A model generated the notes under the pieces. That model saw only the letters and a list, made by a program, of their open reading frames with translations. It was not told the origin of the DNA and did no database searches. From positions 62,001 to 126,000 of the forward strand of contig CACKNV010000003.1 in assembly GCA_902601705.1 (NCBI GenBank): DNA of 64,000 bases. Direction: 5' to 3'. Positions within the stretch are counted from its first letter, which is position 1; every line of letters begins with the position of its first letter. Shown in pieces: positions 51,791-63,097 of this stretch. A program made the position numbers and the translations under genes. Origin of the DNA: an uncultured Pelagibacteraceae bacterium. GTDB taxonomy: Bacteria > Pseudomonadota > Alphaproteobacteria > Pelagibacterales > Pelagibacteraceae.

Positions 51791-52549
51791 TTATAATCTT
51801 ACTGATACATTCTTAGAATTCAAATATTCTTTGGCTTCTTTGATTTTATATTCTCCATAGTGAAAAATAGAAGCTGCTAGAACTGCACTCGCTCCACCTT
51901 TAACTATACCATCGTAGAAATGATCTAAAGTTCCTACACCGCCAGAAGCAATTACAGGAATATTAGTTTTATCTGTAATTACTTTTAGTAATTCAACGTC
52001 GTAACCAGATTTTGTTCCATCTCTATCCATAGAAGTTAATAAAATTTCTCCAGCTCCATTTGTTTCCACCTGTTTAGCAAATTCTACGGCATCAATACCT
52101 GTTTTATTTCTTCCACCGTGAGTAAAAACTTCCCATTTATTGTCTGAAATTTTTTTGGCATCGATAGCCACAACAATACATTGAGAGCCAAATTTTTTAG
52201 ACGCCTCTTTTACAAAACTAACATCTTTAACTGCTGCTGTATTAATAGAAACTTTATCTGCACCGGCTAATAATAAATCAGTTATATTTTGAATAGTTCG
52301 AACTCCACCACCAACAGTCAAAGGAACAAAACATTCTTTTGCAGTTTTTCTTACAATATCAATAATTGTCTCTCTGTTTTCATTTGATGCAGTAATGTCT
52401 AAAAAACAAATCTCATCAGCTCCACCATCACTGTAAATCTTAGCTTGTTCAACTGGATCTCCAGCATCTTTCAATTCGACAAAGTTAATGCCCTTAACTA
52501 CTCTTCCATTCTTAACATCTAAACAAGGTATAATTCTATTTTTAAGCAC
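51791..52549 (-). CDS. hisF: Imidazole glycerol phosphate synthase subunit HisF
   Basis: [32 protein letters not shown]. Confidence 0.98.
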   Translation of the reverse strand: MLKNRIIPCLDVKNGRVVKGINFVELKDAGDPVEQAKIYSDGGADEICFLDITASNENRETIIDIVRKTAKECFVPLTVGGGVRTIQNITDLLLAGADKVSINTAAVKDVSFVKEASKKFGSQCIVVAIDAKKISDNKWEVFTHGGRNKTGIDAVEFAKQVETNGAGEILLTSMDRDGTKSGYDVELLKVITDKTNIPVIASGGVGTLDHFYDGIVKGGASAVLAASIFHYGEYKIKEAKEYLNSKNVSVRL

Positions 52550-53267
52550 TGATTTCCTTCGCTAGCTCATCTAGTTTGATATCACCATCATAAATAGCTT
52601 TACCAACAATGATACCTTCAATTTTTTTATTATTTAATTCTCTAGCTTTCTTAATATCATTTATCGAGGAAACCCCTCCCGAAATAACTACAGGACAATT
52701 AGATAGTTCTGTAATTTTTACAGTCTCGTCAAAATTAGGGCTTGTTTTCATTCCATCTCTATTTATATCTGTATAAATAATTCTGCTCACTCCATAACTG
52801 TTGACTTCTTTTAGAAAGTCTAAAGTTTTAATATTAAGATTTTCTTTCCAACCTGATACCGAAAGATTTCCATCCTTTGCGTCTAATCCTAAAGCAATTT
52901 GACCTTTAAACTTTTCACAAGCCTCTTTTAAAAATTCTTTATTTTTAATCGCACCACTACCTAAAATAACTTTCTCGACGCCTGCATTGATATATTGCTG
53001 AATACTATTCAATGATCTAACACCACCTCCTATTTCGATTTTTATATCGTATTTACTTACAATTTCCTGAATGATATTTAAATTAACTGTCTTACCGGTC
53101 AGCGCTCCATCTAAATCTACAATGTGTAAATTTTTAAAGCCGTGGTCTTTATATTTTCTTGCTTGATCAATAGGTGAGGTTTTATATTCAGTTTTGTTCT
53201 CAAAATCTCCTTTGATTAATCTCACACACTTTTTGTCTTTTATATCTATAGCTGGGAATATTTTCAT
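52542..53267 (-). CDS. hisA: Phosphoribosylformimino-5-aminoimidazole carboxamide ribotide isomerase
   Basis: [33 protein letters not shown]. Confidence 0.97.
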   Translation of the reverse strand: MKIFPAIDIKDKKCVRLIKGDFENKTEYKTSPIDQARKYKDHGFKNLHIVDLDGALTGKTVNLNIIQEIVSKYDIKIEIGGGVRSLNSIQQYINAGVEKVILGSGAIKNKEFLKEACEKFKGQIALGLDAKDGNLSVSGWKENLNIKTLDFLKEVNSYGVSRIIYTDINRDGMKTSPNFDETVKITELSNCPVVISGGVSSINDIKKARELNNKKIEGIIVGKAIYDGDIKLDELAKEISA

Positions 53268-53896
53268 TATAGTTTTATAAAATTATCAATTATTTTTAGT
53301 CCAACTTTATCACTTTTCTCAGGGTGAAATTGAGTTCCAAACAAATTATCTCTTTCAACAGAACAGACAATTTTTGAAGAATAATCAGTTGTTGCCGAAA
53401 TTACTGATTTATCATTTGGAATAAACTCGTAACTGTGTACGAAATACATATGAGATTTGTTTTTTATATCTTTAAATATTTTACTTTCTTTTTGAATTTC
53501 AATTTCATTCCAGCCAATATGTGGAAGTTTAAACTTTCCGCTTTGATTGTTGATTTTGGAAACTTTACCAGAAATCCAACCTAGTCCTTTTGTTTCCGCT
53601 TCTTCATAACCTACATCTGCAAACATTTGTAAGCCTACACAGATTCCTAATAGTGGTTTCTTGTCTGTGATTGCAAATTTATTTAGAGTATCTTTTAATC
53701 CGTTAATCTTATTAAGAGAGTCTACACAACTTTTAAATGAACCTTGTCCAGGTAAAACTATTTTATCACTAGATTTAATTTTCTTTATATCCGAAGTTAC
53801 TTCTATATTAACTTTACCTTTAGCCACCTCTTTAAAAGAGTTAATGACTGAGCTTATATTGCCCGATTGGTAGTCAACAATTGTGACGTTCATCAA
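53267..53896 (-). CDS. hisH: Imidazole glycerol phosphate synthase subunit HisH
   Basis: IVLPGQGSFKSC; LLGICVGLQMFAD; GTQFHPEKS. Confidence 0.97.
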   Translation of the reverse strand: MMNVTIVDYQSGNISSVINSFKEVAKGKVNIEVTSDIKKIKSSDKIVLPGQGSFKSCVDSLNKINGLKDTLNKFAITDKKPLLGICVGLQMFADVGYEEAETKGLGWISGKVSKINNQSGKFKLPHIGWNEIEIQKESKIFKDIKNKSHMYFVHSYEFIPNDKSVISATTDYSSKIVCSVERDNLFGTQFHPEKSDKVGLKIIDNFIKL

Positions 53897-53898
53897 TT

Positions 53899-54489
53899 TT
53901 AAATAGAGCCTTTGGTCGAAGGTATTGAGTTTTTAATTCTTTTATCAACTTCTAGAGCATCTTTTAGTGATCTAGCTAAACCTTTGTAACAAGACTCAAT
54001 TTTGTGGTGACTGTTTTCACCATAAATATTTTCAACGTGTAAAGTAACACCAGCGGACTGTGAAAAAGCTTGGAACCACTCCTTGAATAATTCTGTATCC
54101 ATCTCACCAAGTTTCTCAACAGGTAAATTTACTTTCCAAATTAGATACGGTCTATTAGACACATCAATTGAAACTCGACTTAAAGTTTCATCCATTGGAA
54201 TCATTGTTGAAGCATATCTTTTTATACCTTTTCGGTTGCCAGCTGCTTTTTTAATAGCTTCGCCGATAGCTATGCCTGTATCTTCTGTAGTGTGGTGTAA
54301 GTCAATATGAGTATCACCTTTAGCACTTACCTCTAAATCGATTAGAGAATGCTTAGAAAGTTGTTCTAACATATGATCAAGAAAACCAATCCCAGTTTTA
54401 ATTTTATATTTACCTTTACCGTCTAAATTAACGGAAACAGAAATACTAGTTTCTTTTGTTTTTCTACTGATTTTTGCTTTTCTTGCCAT
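53899..54489 (-). CDS. hisB: Imidazoleglycerol-phosphate dehydratase
   Basis: [40 protein letters not shown]. Confidence 0.98.
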   Translation of the reverse strand: MARKAKISRKTKETSISVSVNLDGKGKYKIKTGIGFLDHMLEQLSKHSLIDLEVSAKGDTHIDLHHTTEDTGIAIGEAIKKAAGNRKGIKRYASTMIPMDETLSRVSIDVSNRPYLIWKVNLPVEKLGEMDTELFKEWFQAFSQSAGVTLHVENIYGENSHHKIESCYKGLARSLKDALEVDKRIKNSIPSTKGSI

Positions 54490-54591
54490 AAATTAACTCT
54501 GAATTATCTTTGATATATATATAATCGGTCATTTTATCAATAAATCAGATTTACTATTGAAGATCTAAAAATAATCTCCACATATAACACC

Positions 54592-55131
54592 ATGAATACA
54601 GCTGAAAAGTGGCATGGAACAACGATTGTCTTGCTTAGAAAAAATGGTGAAACTGTTGTGGCTGGTGACGGTCAAGTTAGCTTAGGTAATACTGTTTTAA
54701 AAAGTAAAGCCAAGAAGGTAAGAAAAATTGAGAGTAGAGGGGTAATTGCAGGATTTGCAGGTTCAACTGCAGATGCACTTACCTTGTTTGAAAGATTAGA
54801 GGCAAAATTAGAAAAACACGCAGGTAATTTACAGAGAGCAGCAGTAGAACTAGCAAAAGATTGGAGGAGCGATAAATTTTTAAGAAGATTAGAAGCTTTG
54901 ATGGCTGTAGCAGATAAAAAGCATAGTTTTATAATTTCTGGAACAGGAGATGTTTTAGAACCAGAGGATGGAATAATCGGAATTGGATCAGGTGGAAATT
55001 ACGCTCTTGCGGCTGCAAAGGTGTTAACTGAAACTGATATGAGTGCTGAGGATATAGCTAGAAAATCAATTAAAGTTGCATCAGACATATGTGTGTTTAC
55101 TAATAACAACGTTACAGTAGAAAAAATTTAA
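54592..55131 (+). CDS. hslV: ATP-dependent protease subunit HslV
   Basis: [24 protein letters not shown]. Confidence 0.98.
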   Translation: MNTAEKWHGTTIVLLRKNGETVVAGDGQVSLGNTVLKSKAKKVRKIESRGVIAGFAGSTADALTLFERLEAKLEKHAGNLQRAAVELAKDWRSDKFLRRLEALMAVADKKHSFIISGTGDVLEPEDGIIGIGSGGNYALAAAKVLTETDMSAEDIARKSIKVASDICVFTNNNVTVEKI

Positions 55132-55132
55132 T

Positions 55133-56506
55133 ATGGCACCAACTAATAAAATTACAAATTTAAAAGTATTAAAAAAAAATGAAGAGAATTCAAAAGTCAG
55201 CGCTTTATCACCTAGAGAAATTGTTTCTGAATTAGACAGATACGTTATTGGTCAAAAAGATGCAAAAAAAGCTGTAGCTGTGGCCTTGAGAAACAGATGG
55301 AGAAGACAAGCTTTATCAGATGAAATGAGAGATGAAGTTCTTCCAAAAAATATTTTAATGATAGGACCAACAGGGGTTGGTAAAACAGAAATTTCTAGAA
55401 GGCTTTCTAAATTGGCGGAGGCTCCTTTTATAAAAGTTGAAGCTACTAGATTTACAGAAGTTGGTTATGTAGGGAGAGATGTAGAACAAATTATCAGAGA
55501 TTTAATTGAAATTGCAATTGCTATGGAGAGGGAGAAAAAAAGAAAAGAAGTTAAAGCTAAGGCAGAATTGAAAGCAGAAGAAAAAGTATTAGATGCACTT
55601 GTGGGTAATAAAGCAAGTGTTGCTACAAGAGAGAGTTTTAGGAAAAGATTAAGGACAGGTGACCTAGATAACAATGAAATTGAAATAGAAGTTCAAAATT
55701 CCTCTAATCCTCTTCAAAATTTCGAAATTCCAGGAATGCCAGGTGGTAATGTCGGAATGGTAAATCTCGGAGACATCCTAGGAAAATCTATGGGAGGTAA
55801 GAAAGGTAAAAAGAAAAAAATGACCGTAAAAGAGTCTCATGACATTTTAGTTGCACAAGAATCAGACAAAATGATTGAAGAGGATAAAATTATTTTAGAA
55901 GCAAAAAAAGCTACCGAAGAAAACGGAATTGTTTTTTTAGATGAGATTGATAAAGTTTCCGCAAGAAGTGACAGAGTTGGTGGTGACGTTTCAAGGGAAG
56001 GCGTGCAGAGAGATCTTTTACCACTTATAGAAGGTACAACTGTGAGTACTAAACACGGTCCTATTAAAACCGATCATATCTTATTTATAGCATCTGGAGC
56101 TTTTCAATTAGCTAAACCTTCTGATCTGTTGCCTGAGTTACAAGGTAGATTGCCAATAAGAGTTGAGCTTGACGCACTTAAAGAGGAAGATTTCAAAAGA
56201 ATTCTAAAAGAACCTGATAACAGTTTAATTAAACAATATATTGAATTGTTGAAAACTGAAAATGTAAATCTTGAATTTACAGATGATGGAATTGATATGC
56301 TTGCTAAAATTTCCGCAGAAGTTAATTCTTCTGTTGAAAATATCGGTGCAAGGAGACTCCATACTATTATTGAAAAAGTATTAGATGATATTAGTTTTAA
56401 TGCTACTGACAAAGCTGGGGAAACAGTTACTGTAGATCGGAAATATGTCCAAAATAATTTAGGAAATTTAGTTAAAGATACAGATCTTTCAAAGTTTATA
56501 TTATAA
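55133..56506 (+). CDS. hslU: ATP-dependent protease ATPase subunit HslU
   Basis: [15 protein letters not shown]-terminal DLSKFIL. Confidence 0.98.
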   Translation: MAPTNKITNLKVLKKNEENSKVSALSPREIVSELDRYVIGQKDAKKAVAVALRNRWRRQALSDEMRDEVLPKNILMIGPTGVGKTEISRRLSKLAEAPFIKVEATRFTEVGYVGRDVEQIIRDLIEIAIAMEREKKRKEVKAKAELKAEEKVLDALVGNKASVATRESFRKRLRTGDLDNNEIEIEVQNSSNPLQNFEIPGMPGGNVGMVNLGDILGKSMGGKKGKKKKMTVKESHDILVAQESDKMIEEDKIILEAKKATEENGIVFLDEIDKVSARSDRVGGDVSREGVQRDLLPLIEGTTVSTKHGPIKTDHILFIASGAFQLAKPSDLLPELQGRLPIRVELDALKEEDFKRILKEPDNSLIKQYIELLKTENVNLEFTDDGIDMLAKISAEVNSSVENIGARRLHTIIEKVLDDISFNATDKAGETVTVDRKYVQNNLGNLVKDTDLSKFIL

Positions 56507-56923
56507 ATTCCTTAGCTTAATTATTATTGCACCACTTCCACCGTCTATTTTTTCAGCGTCATTTATTGAAACAATAAATTTATTTAACTCTGAATTTTTT
56601 TTTATAAATTCGGGAACAGAATATTTTAATCTCCCTAAATCCCTAGACACATATACATCAGTATTATTAGAAGAATGTAACCCTTTTCCGGTAATAAGTA
56701 ATAATTCTTTAAATTTATTTTTAATACAATGTTTTATAATTTCTTGAACTTTGATATTTGCCTCATCTAAAGTAAATCCGTGCAAATCAAATTTGTAGCG
56801 ATTTTTTCTTTCAACTTCCTCAGGGACATTTTTTTTTTCTTTATCATAAATATCTGTTGGATTTTTTATGTATTCTTCCCAGGTTTTTTTATCTTTTTGG
56901 TTTGTGTCTTTTTTTTTAATCAC
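56501..56923 (-). CDS. Smr-domain protein
   Basis: [29 protein letters not shown]. Confidence 0.88.
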   Translation of the reverse strand: MIKKKDTNQKDKKTWEEYIKNPTDIYDKEKKNVPEEVERKNRYKFDLHGFTLDEANIKVQEIIKHCIKNKFKELLLITGKGLHSSNNTDVYVSRDLGRLKYSVPEFIKKNSELNKFIVSINDAEKIDGGSGAIIIKLRNL

Positions 56924-57540
56924 TTGCTGATAATTTCAGACAAATACCAATTAGGACCTTTTTGCTTTATGTTTCTTGTAAATTTCCAGCTGTCAGTTAC
57001 AAACTTAATTTTATCGGGGTTTCCCTCTATTATTTTGTTTTCTTTATCTTTCTTCACAGAGATAACTTCTGCAACAAATTTAACTGTAGCGAATAAATCA
57101 TCTCTTACTTTCTCATATTTTTCTACGGAAGATTCTTTTATTCCAATAAATGTAAACTCAGATTTAATACCCTCTTTATTTCTTGATTTTATAGCGTCAG
57201 AAAAATTTGAAAACATATTTGATGATAATAAACTTTTTAATTTTATTAAATCGCCAACAGCAAATGATGTTAAGATGCTCTCGTAAGCTATTTCAGCACC
57301 TCTTAAAAACTCTTTTTTATCTTTTCCTTCTAAAATATCCAGATTTTCCTTAATAGGTTTTGTTTCATTTTTCGGTATGCTAAATTCTTTTTCAGCAAAA
57401 GAAGGGTATACTTTGGACTCGTGTCCTGTTTTCCTACCCAATATACTTCTCAATCGCAAGATGATGAATCCCGCTATCATACCCAAAAGAATTATATCTA
57501 AATAACCAAAACTATTACTCATAATTTGATAAATATACAT
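56920..57540 (-). CDS. Tim44/TimA-family protein
   Basis: N-terminal TM, C-terminal Tim44-like domain; next to smr, fxsA and secB. Confidence 0.85.
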   Translation of the reverse strand: MYIYQIMSNSFGYLDIILLGMIAGFIILRLRSILGRKTGHESKVYPSFAEKEFSIPKNETKPIKENLDILEGKDKKEFLRGAEIAYESILTSFAVGDLIKLKSLLSSNMFSNFSDAIKSRNKEGIKSEFTFIGIKESSVEKYEKVRDDLFATVKFVAEVISVKKDKENKIIEGNPDKIKFVTDSWKFTRNIKQKGPNWYLSEIISK

Positions 57541-57566
57541 TAATCATATATTTTTGTATCAGACAA

Positions 57567-57986
57567 ATGAACCCATTTTTTATAATATTTATTGGGATAC
57601 CCGCTATAGAAATATTCTTATTAATTAAAATAGGAGGCAAATTAGGTGCCTTAAACACCGTTGCTTTAATATTTATCACCGCAGTAATCGGTATTTATTT
57701 TGCAAAACTACAAGGAATTCAAACATTAAGGTCAGGTATGATAAATCTATATCAAAATAAAATGCCAATTTATGAAATTATTTCAGGAGCATCAATTGCT
57801 GTAGCGGCGTTATTGTTAATCATACCTGGTTTCTTCACAGATACTATCGGTTTTTTATTATTAATTCCTTTTACAAGAAAAATCTTGTTTAGTTTGACTT
57901 TCAAAAGTGGAATAAAAAAAGAAAAAGAAAATAAAAATAGGACTATTGAAGGTGAAATAATAGATCAAGAAAAAGATGAACTATAA
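57567..57986 (+). CDS. fxsA: FxsA-family membrane protein
   Basis: GIPAIEIFLLIKIGGKLGALNTVALIFITAVIGIYFAKLQGIQTL. Confidence 0.9.
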   Translation: MNPFFIIFIGIPAIEIFLLIKIGGKLGALNTVALIFITAVIGIYFAKLQGIQTLRSGMINLYQNKMPIYEIISGASIAVAALLLIIPGFFTDTIGFLLLIPFTRKILFSLTFKSGIKKEKENKNRTIEGEIIDQEKDEL

Positions 57987-58395
57987 AATTATTGGAAAAT
58001 ATATAAAGGAATGTAAATTTAATATTCCTAATCCAAAAACTTTTTTTCTTCTTACAAAAAATATCGAAAATTACAAAATAAATGTTGATATTAAAAGTAT
58101 ACAAGTAAAACAGAACATAATCGAAGTTTTAACAAGTCTAAAACTTTCTTCCGATAGAAATGATTTTGAAAAGATTGATGCAAAGATTATTTTTTCTGTG
58201 ATAGTCGAGTTAAGTAATAATAAGTTAGCAAAAGAAGAAATTGAAAAAATTATTTTAATAGAAGTTCCATCAGAAGTTTACCCTGAGTTAAGAAGGATTT
58301 TTGTTTTTTTATTTGAAAATTCTGGATTTAAAGATATAAAAATCAGTAAATCTGTTGATTTTAAAAAATTATATCAAAATAGAAAAACTCAGTAG
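57976..58395 (+). CDS. secB: SecB-like export chaperone
   Basis: Divergent SecB-type beta pattern; syntenic with fxsA/dnaQ/coaE/aroE. Confidence 0.75.
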   Translation: MNYKIIGKYIKECKFNIPNPKTFFLLTKNIENYKINVDIKSIQVKQNIIEVLTSLKLSSDRNDFEKIDAKIIFSVIVELSNNKLAKEEIEKIILIEVPSEVYPELRRIFVFLFENSGFKDIKISKSVDFKKLYQNRKTQ

Positions 58396-59048
58396 AAATT
58401 TTTTTTTAGATGAAGTTTCAAAAATTCTTTATGTTTTTTTATTTCATTGTCTGAAACATTTATTATTGCTTTACTATAATCCTTAGTTTTATTGATGCCT
58501 TGGTCGGCTGTGTTATTAGAAAGATTGAACTTAGGTTCCTTCGCATCTAATAGATTTATGTAAACTTCTCTTAATAATTCACAATCTAACAATGCATTAT
58601 GTTTTGTTCTGCGAGATAAATCTATATTAAATTTTTTACAAAGTGCATCTAAAGAATTTGAAGTTCCTGGAAATTTATTCCGTGCAACTTCCAATGAGTC
58701 GACTATAAATTCTCTGTTAATCTTATTCTTTTTTAATGCATTCAACTCTCCATCTAAGAATCCTAGATCAAAAGGTGCGTTATGAATTATAATTTTTTTG
58801 TTTTTAATAAAATCCAAAAATTCATCAGCTATCTGGTCAAATGTTTCTTTGTCTTTTAAATATTCATCCGAAAAGCCGTGAATCTTAAAAGCTTCTTCTG
58901 GCATGGTTCTTTTTGGATTTAATATTTTATGAAAAATTTTACCAGTAGCAATTAAATCTTTGGTTTCAACACACGCTATTTCAACAACTTTATGTCCATC
59001 CTTAAAGGATAGTCCAGTAGTTTCTGTATCAAGAAAAACTTCATACAT
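58389..59048 (-). CDS. dnaQ: DNA polymerase III subunit epsilon
   Basis: VFLDTETTGLSFKDGHKVVEI; HNAPFDLGFL. Confidence 0.95.
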   Translation of the reverse strand: MYEVFLDTETTGLSFKDGHKVVEIACVETKDLIATGKIFHKILNPKRTMPEEAFKIHGFSDEYLKDKETFDQIADEFLDFIKNKKIIIHNAPFDLGFLDGELNALKKNKINREFIVDSLEVARNKFPGTSNSLDALCKKFNIDLSRRTKHNALLDCELLREVYINLLDAKEPKFNLSNNTADQGINKTKDYSKAIINVSDNEIKKHKEFLKLHLKKNFY

Positions 59049-59607
59049 AATTTTTAATTATAGAGGATAAATTTTTTTTTAGAATATTTAAATTTTTTTC
59101 ATTAACAACTACATAATCGCAGAAAATAGTTTTTTTATTATCTTTCATTTGCTTGTTGTTAAGCATTGTGAACAGTTTTTCGCTTCCTTTTTTCAACTTG
59201 AATCTTTTCAATCTAAGTTTTTTATTAGCTTTAATAAAAATTATTACATTGAAATATTTTATTAATTTACTCTCAATTAGAAGAGGTATCTCATAAAAAA
59301 GGAGTTTTTTATTTTTGTTTCTAAAAGTAAATACTTTCATTCTTTTTCTTACTAAAGGATGAATTAACCTCTCCAGTTTTGTAATATTTTCTTTTTTTTC
59401 TAATATCTTTTTTTTTAGAGATTTTTTTAGTTGCGCATTGTTTGTTATGTTAAATTTTTTACTAATTAAAGATCTAAACCGAGAGTTATTGTATATATCT
59501 CTAACAGCTTTATCAGCGCTAAATAATGGACCACGTTTATAAGACAAAATCTTACTAGCTGTTGATTTTCCTGATGCTAAAGACCCTGTTATACCAATTT
59601 TTATCAT
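59041..59607 (-). CDS. coaE: Dephospho-CoA kinase
   Basis: IGITGSLASGKSTASKIL; YEIPLLIES. Confidence 0.93.
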   Translation of the reverse strand: MIKIGITGSLASGKSTASKILSYKRGPLFSADKAVRDIYNNSRFRSLISKKFNITNNAQLKKSLKKKILEKKENITKLERLIHPLVRKRMKVFTFRNKNKKLLFYEIPLLIESKLIKYFNVIIFIKANKKLRLKRFKLKKGSEKLFTMLNNKQMKDNKKTIFCDYVVVNEKNLNILKKNLSSIIKNYV

Positions 59608-60425
59608 TACAGTTTGGAATTTAATAATTCTATTAATTTATCATCAATTTCTGGGTTAATTTTATTCCATAGATAAAAAGACTTTTGTCCCTGGTAAATA
59701 AACATATCGAGGCCATTAAAAACCTTTCTTCCATCTTCTCTTAAATATTTAAAAGTCTTTGTCTCAAGAGGATTGTAAATAGTATCGATATAAATAAGTT
59801 CATTTTTTGTATTAGCAAAGTCAAAATTAAAATCATCACCGTCTTTAAGCCCCAAGCTTGTGGCGTTTATAATTATATCAAAATTTTTAATTTCAGATTT
59901 TAGATTAGACCAGGGAATTATATTTAAAAAATTAAATTTTTTTTTTAAAAAAATACATTTTTCATTTGTTCTATTTGTTATAGAAATATTTTTAATACCT
60001 GATTTTTTTATTGATAAAATAACTGATGGCGCAACACCGCCTGCACCAACTATCAAAGCTTTTTTGTCTAATCTATTGTCAATTTCTTTAAGATAAGCGG
60101 CCTGCAATCCATACACGTCGGTATTTTCTCCAATTACACTGTCATCATTATCTAAAAGAACTGTGTTCACTGATCCGGTAAGTTCTGCATCATTAACTAC
60201 CTTGTCGATATAATTAATAATTTTTTGTTTAAAGGGAAGCGTTACATTATATCCAGAAAAGTTACCTTGTTTTATTTTTTTTATTATTTCTGGCAATTCT
60301 TTATCTACAGCTTCTACAATTACATAATCAGCATCTATATCATACTTATTAAACCAGTATTTGTGCAGAACTGGCGATAAAGAATGATTAATAGGATTCC
60401 CGATTATTCCAAATTTTTTTTTCAT
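59607..60425 (-). CDS. aroE: Shikimate dehydrogenase
   Basis: GIIGNPINHSLSPVLHKYWF; YNVTLPFKQKI; VGAGGVAPSVI. Confidence 0.96.
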   Translation of the reverse strand: MKKKFGIIGNPINHSLSPVLHKYWFNKYDIDADYVIVEAVDKELPEIIKKIKQGNFSGYNVTLPFKQKIINYIDKVVNDAELTGSVNTVLLDNDDSVIGENTDVYGLQAAYLKEIDNRLDKKALIVGAGGVAPSVILSIKKSGIKNISITNRTNEKCIFLKKKFNFLNIIPWSNLKSEIKNFDIIINATSLGLKDGDDFNFDFANTKNELIYIDTIYNPLETKTFKYLREDGRKVFNGLDMFIYQGQKSFYLWNKINPEIDDKLIELLNSKL

Positions 60426-61006
60426 TTATTTAATTCTCTAATATAGTTAATGATTTCCTTAATAGGTAGACCCATAATTGAATCTTTATCTCCTTTAATA
60501 TATTCAAATAGTTCTAAGCCATCAGCCTCTATTTGGTAAACTCCATATGCCAACAAGGTTTTTGTATCTATCTTATTTAAATATAAGGATAATTCATTGT
60601 CATTAAAATTCTTCATTTTAAGCTCGGATGAGTCTGTGTGATTCCATATCATTGCTCCGTTTAATGAAATACATACTGAACTAATCAAAAAATGTTTCGA
60701 GTTATTAAGTTTTTTTAAAATATTAAATGCCTCCTCTCTAGAATTTGGCTTATTTATTAATTCTTTATTAAGTGAAATAACACTATCAGCACCTAGTACG
60801 TAACGGTCCGGATTTTTATTGCTCACTTTAACAGATTTTATTTCAGCAAGGCTTTTTGATATGGAGAGAGGATCGGCTCCTTCATTTAATAAAGACTCTT
60901 TTACCTCTTCTTCATCAACATTAGAAACTATAACTTCATTTTCAATATTATATTTGTCTAAAATTTTCTTTCTGACACCGCTTTTAGAGGCTAGTATTAT
61001 TTTCAT
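60422..61006 (-). CDS. maf: Maf-family nucleotide pyrophosphatase
   Basis: IILASKSGVRKKIL; LGADSVISLN; DKDSIMGLPI. Confidence 0.92.
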   Translation of the reverse strand: MKIILASKSGVRKKILDKYNIENEVIVSNVDEEEVKESLLNEGADPLSISKSLAEIKSVKVSNKNPDRYVLGADSVISLNKELINKPNSREEAFNILKKLNNSKHFLISSVCISLNGAMIWNHTDSSELKMKNFNDNELSLYLNKIDTKTLLAYGVYQIEADGLELFEYIKGDKDSIMGLPIKEIINYIRELNK

Positions 61007-61821
61007 CTTTTTTTTTTAATCTCAATCATTTTTAGTATTGAAGCAGCCGTTTCCTCAACAGATCTTCTTGTAACATCAATAATAGGCCAATTATTTTTTT
61101 TGAATAAATTTTTTGAGTCTTCAACTTCTTTTTTAATAGAATTCAAATCGGTATATTCTTTTAGATTTTGGTCTTTCATAATAGCTACTCTATTACGTCT
61201 TATGTCCGATAATCTTTCTGGGTCAGCTATTAATCCAATTATACAAGATGTTTTGTTTGTTATTAGATCTTTCGGTATTTTTTGATCTAATACTAATGGT
61301 ATATTTACAGTTTTATAACCTCTATTAGCCAAGTAAATAGAAGTAGGAGTTTTACTTGTTCTGCTTACTCCTAATAAAATTACATCCGCATCGTTAATAT
61401 CATCGACTTTCTTTCCGTCATCGTGAATCATTGTAAACTGAATAGCCTCCATTCTTTTATAATAATCATCATCTAAAACATGTTGAGCGCTTGGTTTATG
61501 AATGGCTTTTTGATTAAGCAGCTTTGAGAAACTTAAAATTAAATTTCCTAGTACACCAAAACAAGGTACTGAGTTTTTTTCACTTTGATTAGCAAGATAT
61601 TTGGCTAGTTTCGTTTCTACAATTGTATATAATATAATTGAATTGTCGATAAGATTACATTCTTTAATGATCTTATCTACTTGTTGCTCCGTTCGTATAA
61701 AAGCAAATTCTTTTTTCTCGTATTCAAAATTAGCAAACTGTGATTTTAATGATAAAAATATTCTATCAAGGGTTTCACCCGTAGAGTCAGACACAAGATA
61801 TACATTGTATTTTTCGTTCAT
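61003..61821 (-). CDS. Pyruvate, phosphate dikinase regulatory protein family (PpsR/DUF299)
   Basis: NVYLVSDSTGETLDRI; LGVSRTSKTPTSIYLANRGYKTVNIPLV; start trimmed from 61893 to ATG at 61821. Confidence 0.93.
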   Translation of the reverse strand: MNEKYNVYLVSDSTGETLDRIFLSLKSQFANFEYEKKEFAFIRTEQQVDKIIKECNLIDNSIILYTIVETKLAKYLANQSEKNSVPCFGVLGNLILSFSKLLNQKAIHKPSAQHVLDDDYYKRMEAIQFTMIHDDGKKVDDINDADVILLGVSRTSKTPTSIYLANRGYKTVNIPLVLDQKIPKDLITNKTSCIIGLIADPERLSDIRRNRVAIMKDQNLKEYTDLNSIKKEVEDSKNLFKKNNWPIIDVTRRSVEETAASILKMIEIKKKR

Positions 61822-62091
61822 ATCTTTGTTAATAAAGTTATAATAAATTAATGTTGTACATGTTTCTTTTAAATTGGAAAAAATAATCAACACTAATTAA
61901 CATTATTTAAACAAGTTATTGATTGTTAATAATAATGTTTTTTTAATGTTTATAAAATGAATAAAATCTAAAAATTCAATAGAATATATAAAACTTATTA
62001 AATTCATCATGTATAAAAGTTGTAAAAATCGTTATATAACTAATTAACAGAGCCAATAACTATTATTACACTTATAAACTTAAATTATTAA
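61822..62091. other. Candidate chromosomal replication origin (oriC) region
   Basis: 270-bp very AT-rich non-coding gap in the conserved ppsR/hemE arrangement; TGTTAATAA at 61827 and 61924, TGTTTATAA at 61947. Confidence 0.6.
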
Positions 62092-63096
62092 ATGAATAAT
62101 CTTGAAGAAATATTAATAAATAAAAAAATTTGTAAATCTATCTGGTTTATGAGACAAGCAGGTAGATATTTGCCTGAATTTAGAAAAATACGATCTCAAA
62201 ATCAAAATTTCATCAATCTTTGTTTAGATAGTGAACTAAGTTCTGAAATAACTTTACAGCCAATCACAAGATTCGATTTAGACTCTGCTATTATTTTTTC
62301 TGACATTTTAATTGTTCCTTATGCATTAAATCAAAAAGTAGAATTTTTAAAAAATCAAGGACCATTATTAGAGGAATTTAATTTTAAAAAATTCTTAAAA
62401 AACGATACAAATTCTTTTACTCAAAAATTACAACCAGTTTATAAAGCAATCCAAAAAACAAGGGAGAAATTAGATAAAAAAAAATCTTTAATAGGATTTG
62501 TTGGAGCCCCATGGACACTGTTAATCTATATGTTAGGTGCAAAAGAGAGTAAAAAAGAGATTAACTATAGTAAAATTAAGATAAAAGAATCTGAAATAAA
62601 TCTAATTCTTGATAAACTTCACGATTATCTCTGTGCTCATATTGAAAGTCAAATTAATGCTGGAGCTGATGTAATACAAATTTTTGACTCTTGGGCGGGA
62701 TTAATTTTACCGGATGATTTGTCAAATTATTGTTACACTCCAAATTTGAAAATCGTTGAATTTTGTAAAGAAAAAAGGATTCCTGTAATATGTTTCCCAC
62801 GCGGCATAAATAAAAATTACAAAGAATTTAATAGTGTAGTAAAACCTGATGGGATTAATTTAGATTATGATGTTGATCCTTATTGGGCGAAGCAAAATTT
62901 ATTAAACGTAGTTTTACAAGGAGGTTTAGATCCAAAGATATTATTGCTTGATGAAAATGAAATTTTTGATGCCACAAAAAAATATTTGGATATATTTAAA
63001 GACTTGCCTTATATTTTTAATTTGGGTCACGGTTTGCTTCCTGAAACAGATCCAAATAAAGTAAGTAAATTAGTTAAATTTTATAGAGAATACTAG
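62092..63096 (+). CDS. hemE: Uroporphyrinogen decarboxylase
   Basis: IWFMRQAGRYLPEFR; GFVGAPWTLLIYML; INLDYDVDPYWAK. Confidence 0.98.
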   Translation: MNNLEEILINKKICKSIWFMRQAGRYLPEFRKIRSQNQNFINLCLDSELSSEITLQPITRFDLDSAIIFSDILIVPYALNQKVEFLKNQGPLLEEFNFKKFLKNDTNSFTQKLQPVYKAIQKTREKLDKKKSLIGFVGAPWTLLIYMLGAKESKKEINYSKIKIKESEINLILDKLHDYLCAHIESQINAGADVIQIFDSWAGLILPDDLSNYCYTPNLKIVEFCKEKRIPVICFPRGINKNYKEFNSVVKPDGINLDYDVDPYWAKQNLLNVVLQGGLDPKILLLDENEIFDATKKYLDIFKDLPYIFNLGHGLLPETDPNKVSKLVKFYREY

Positions 63097-63097
63097 A

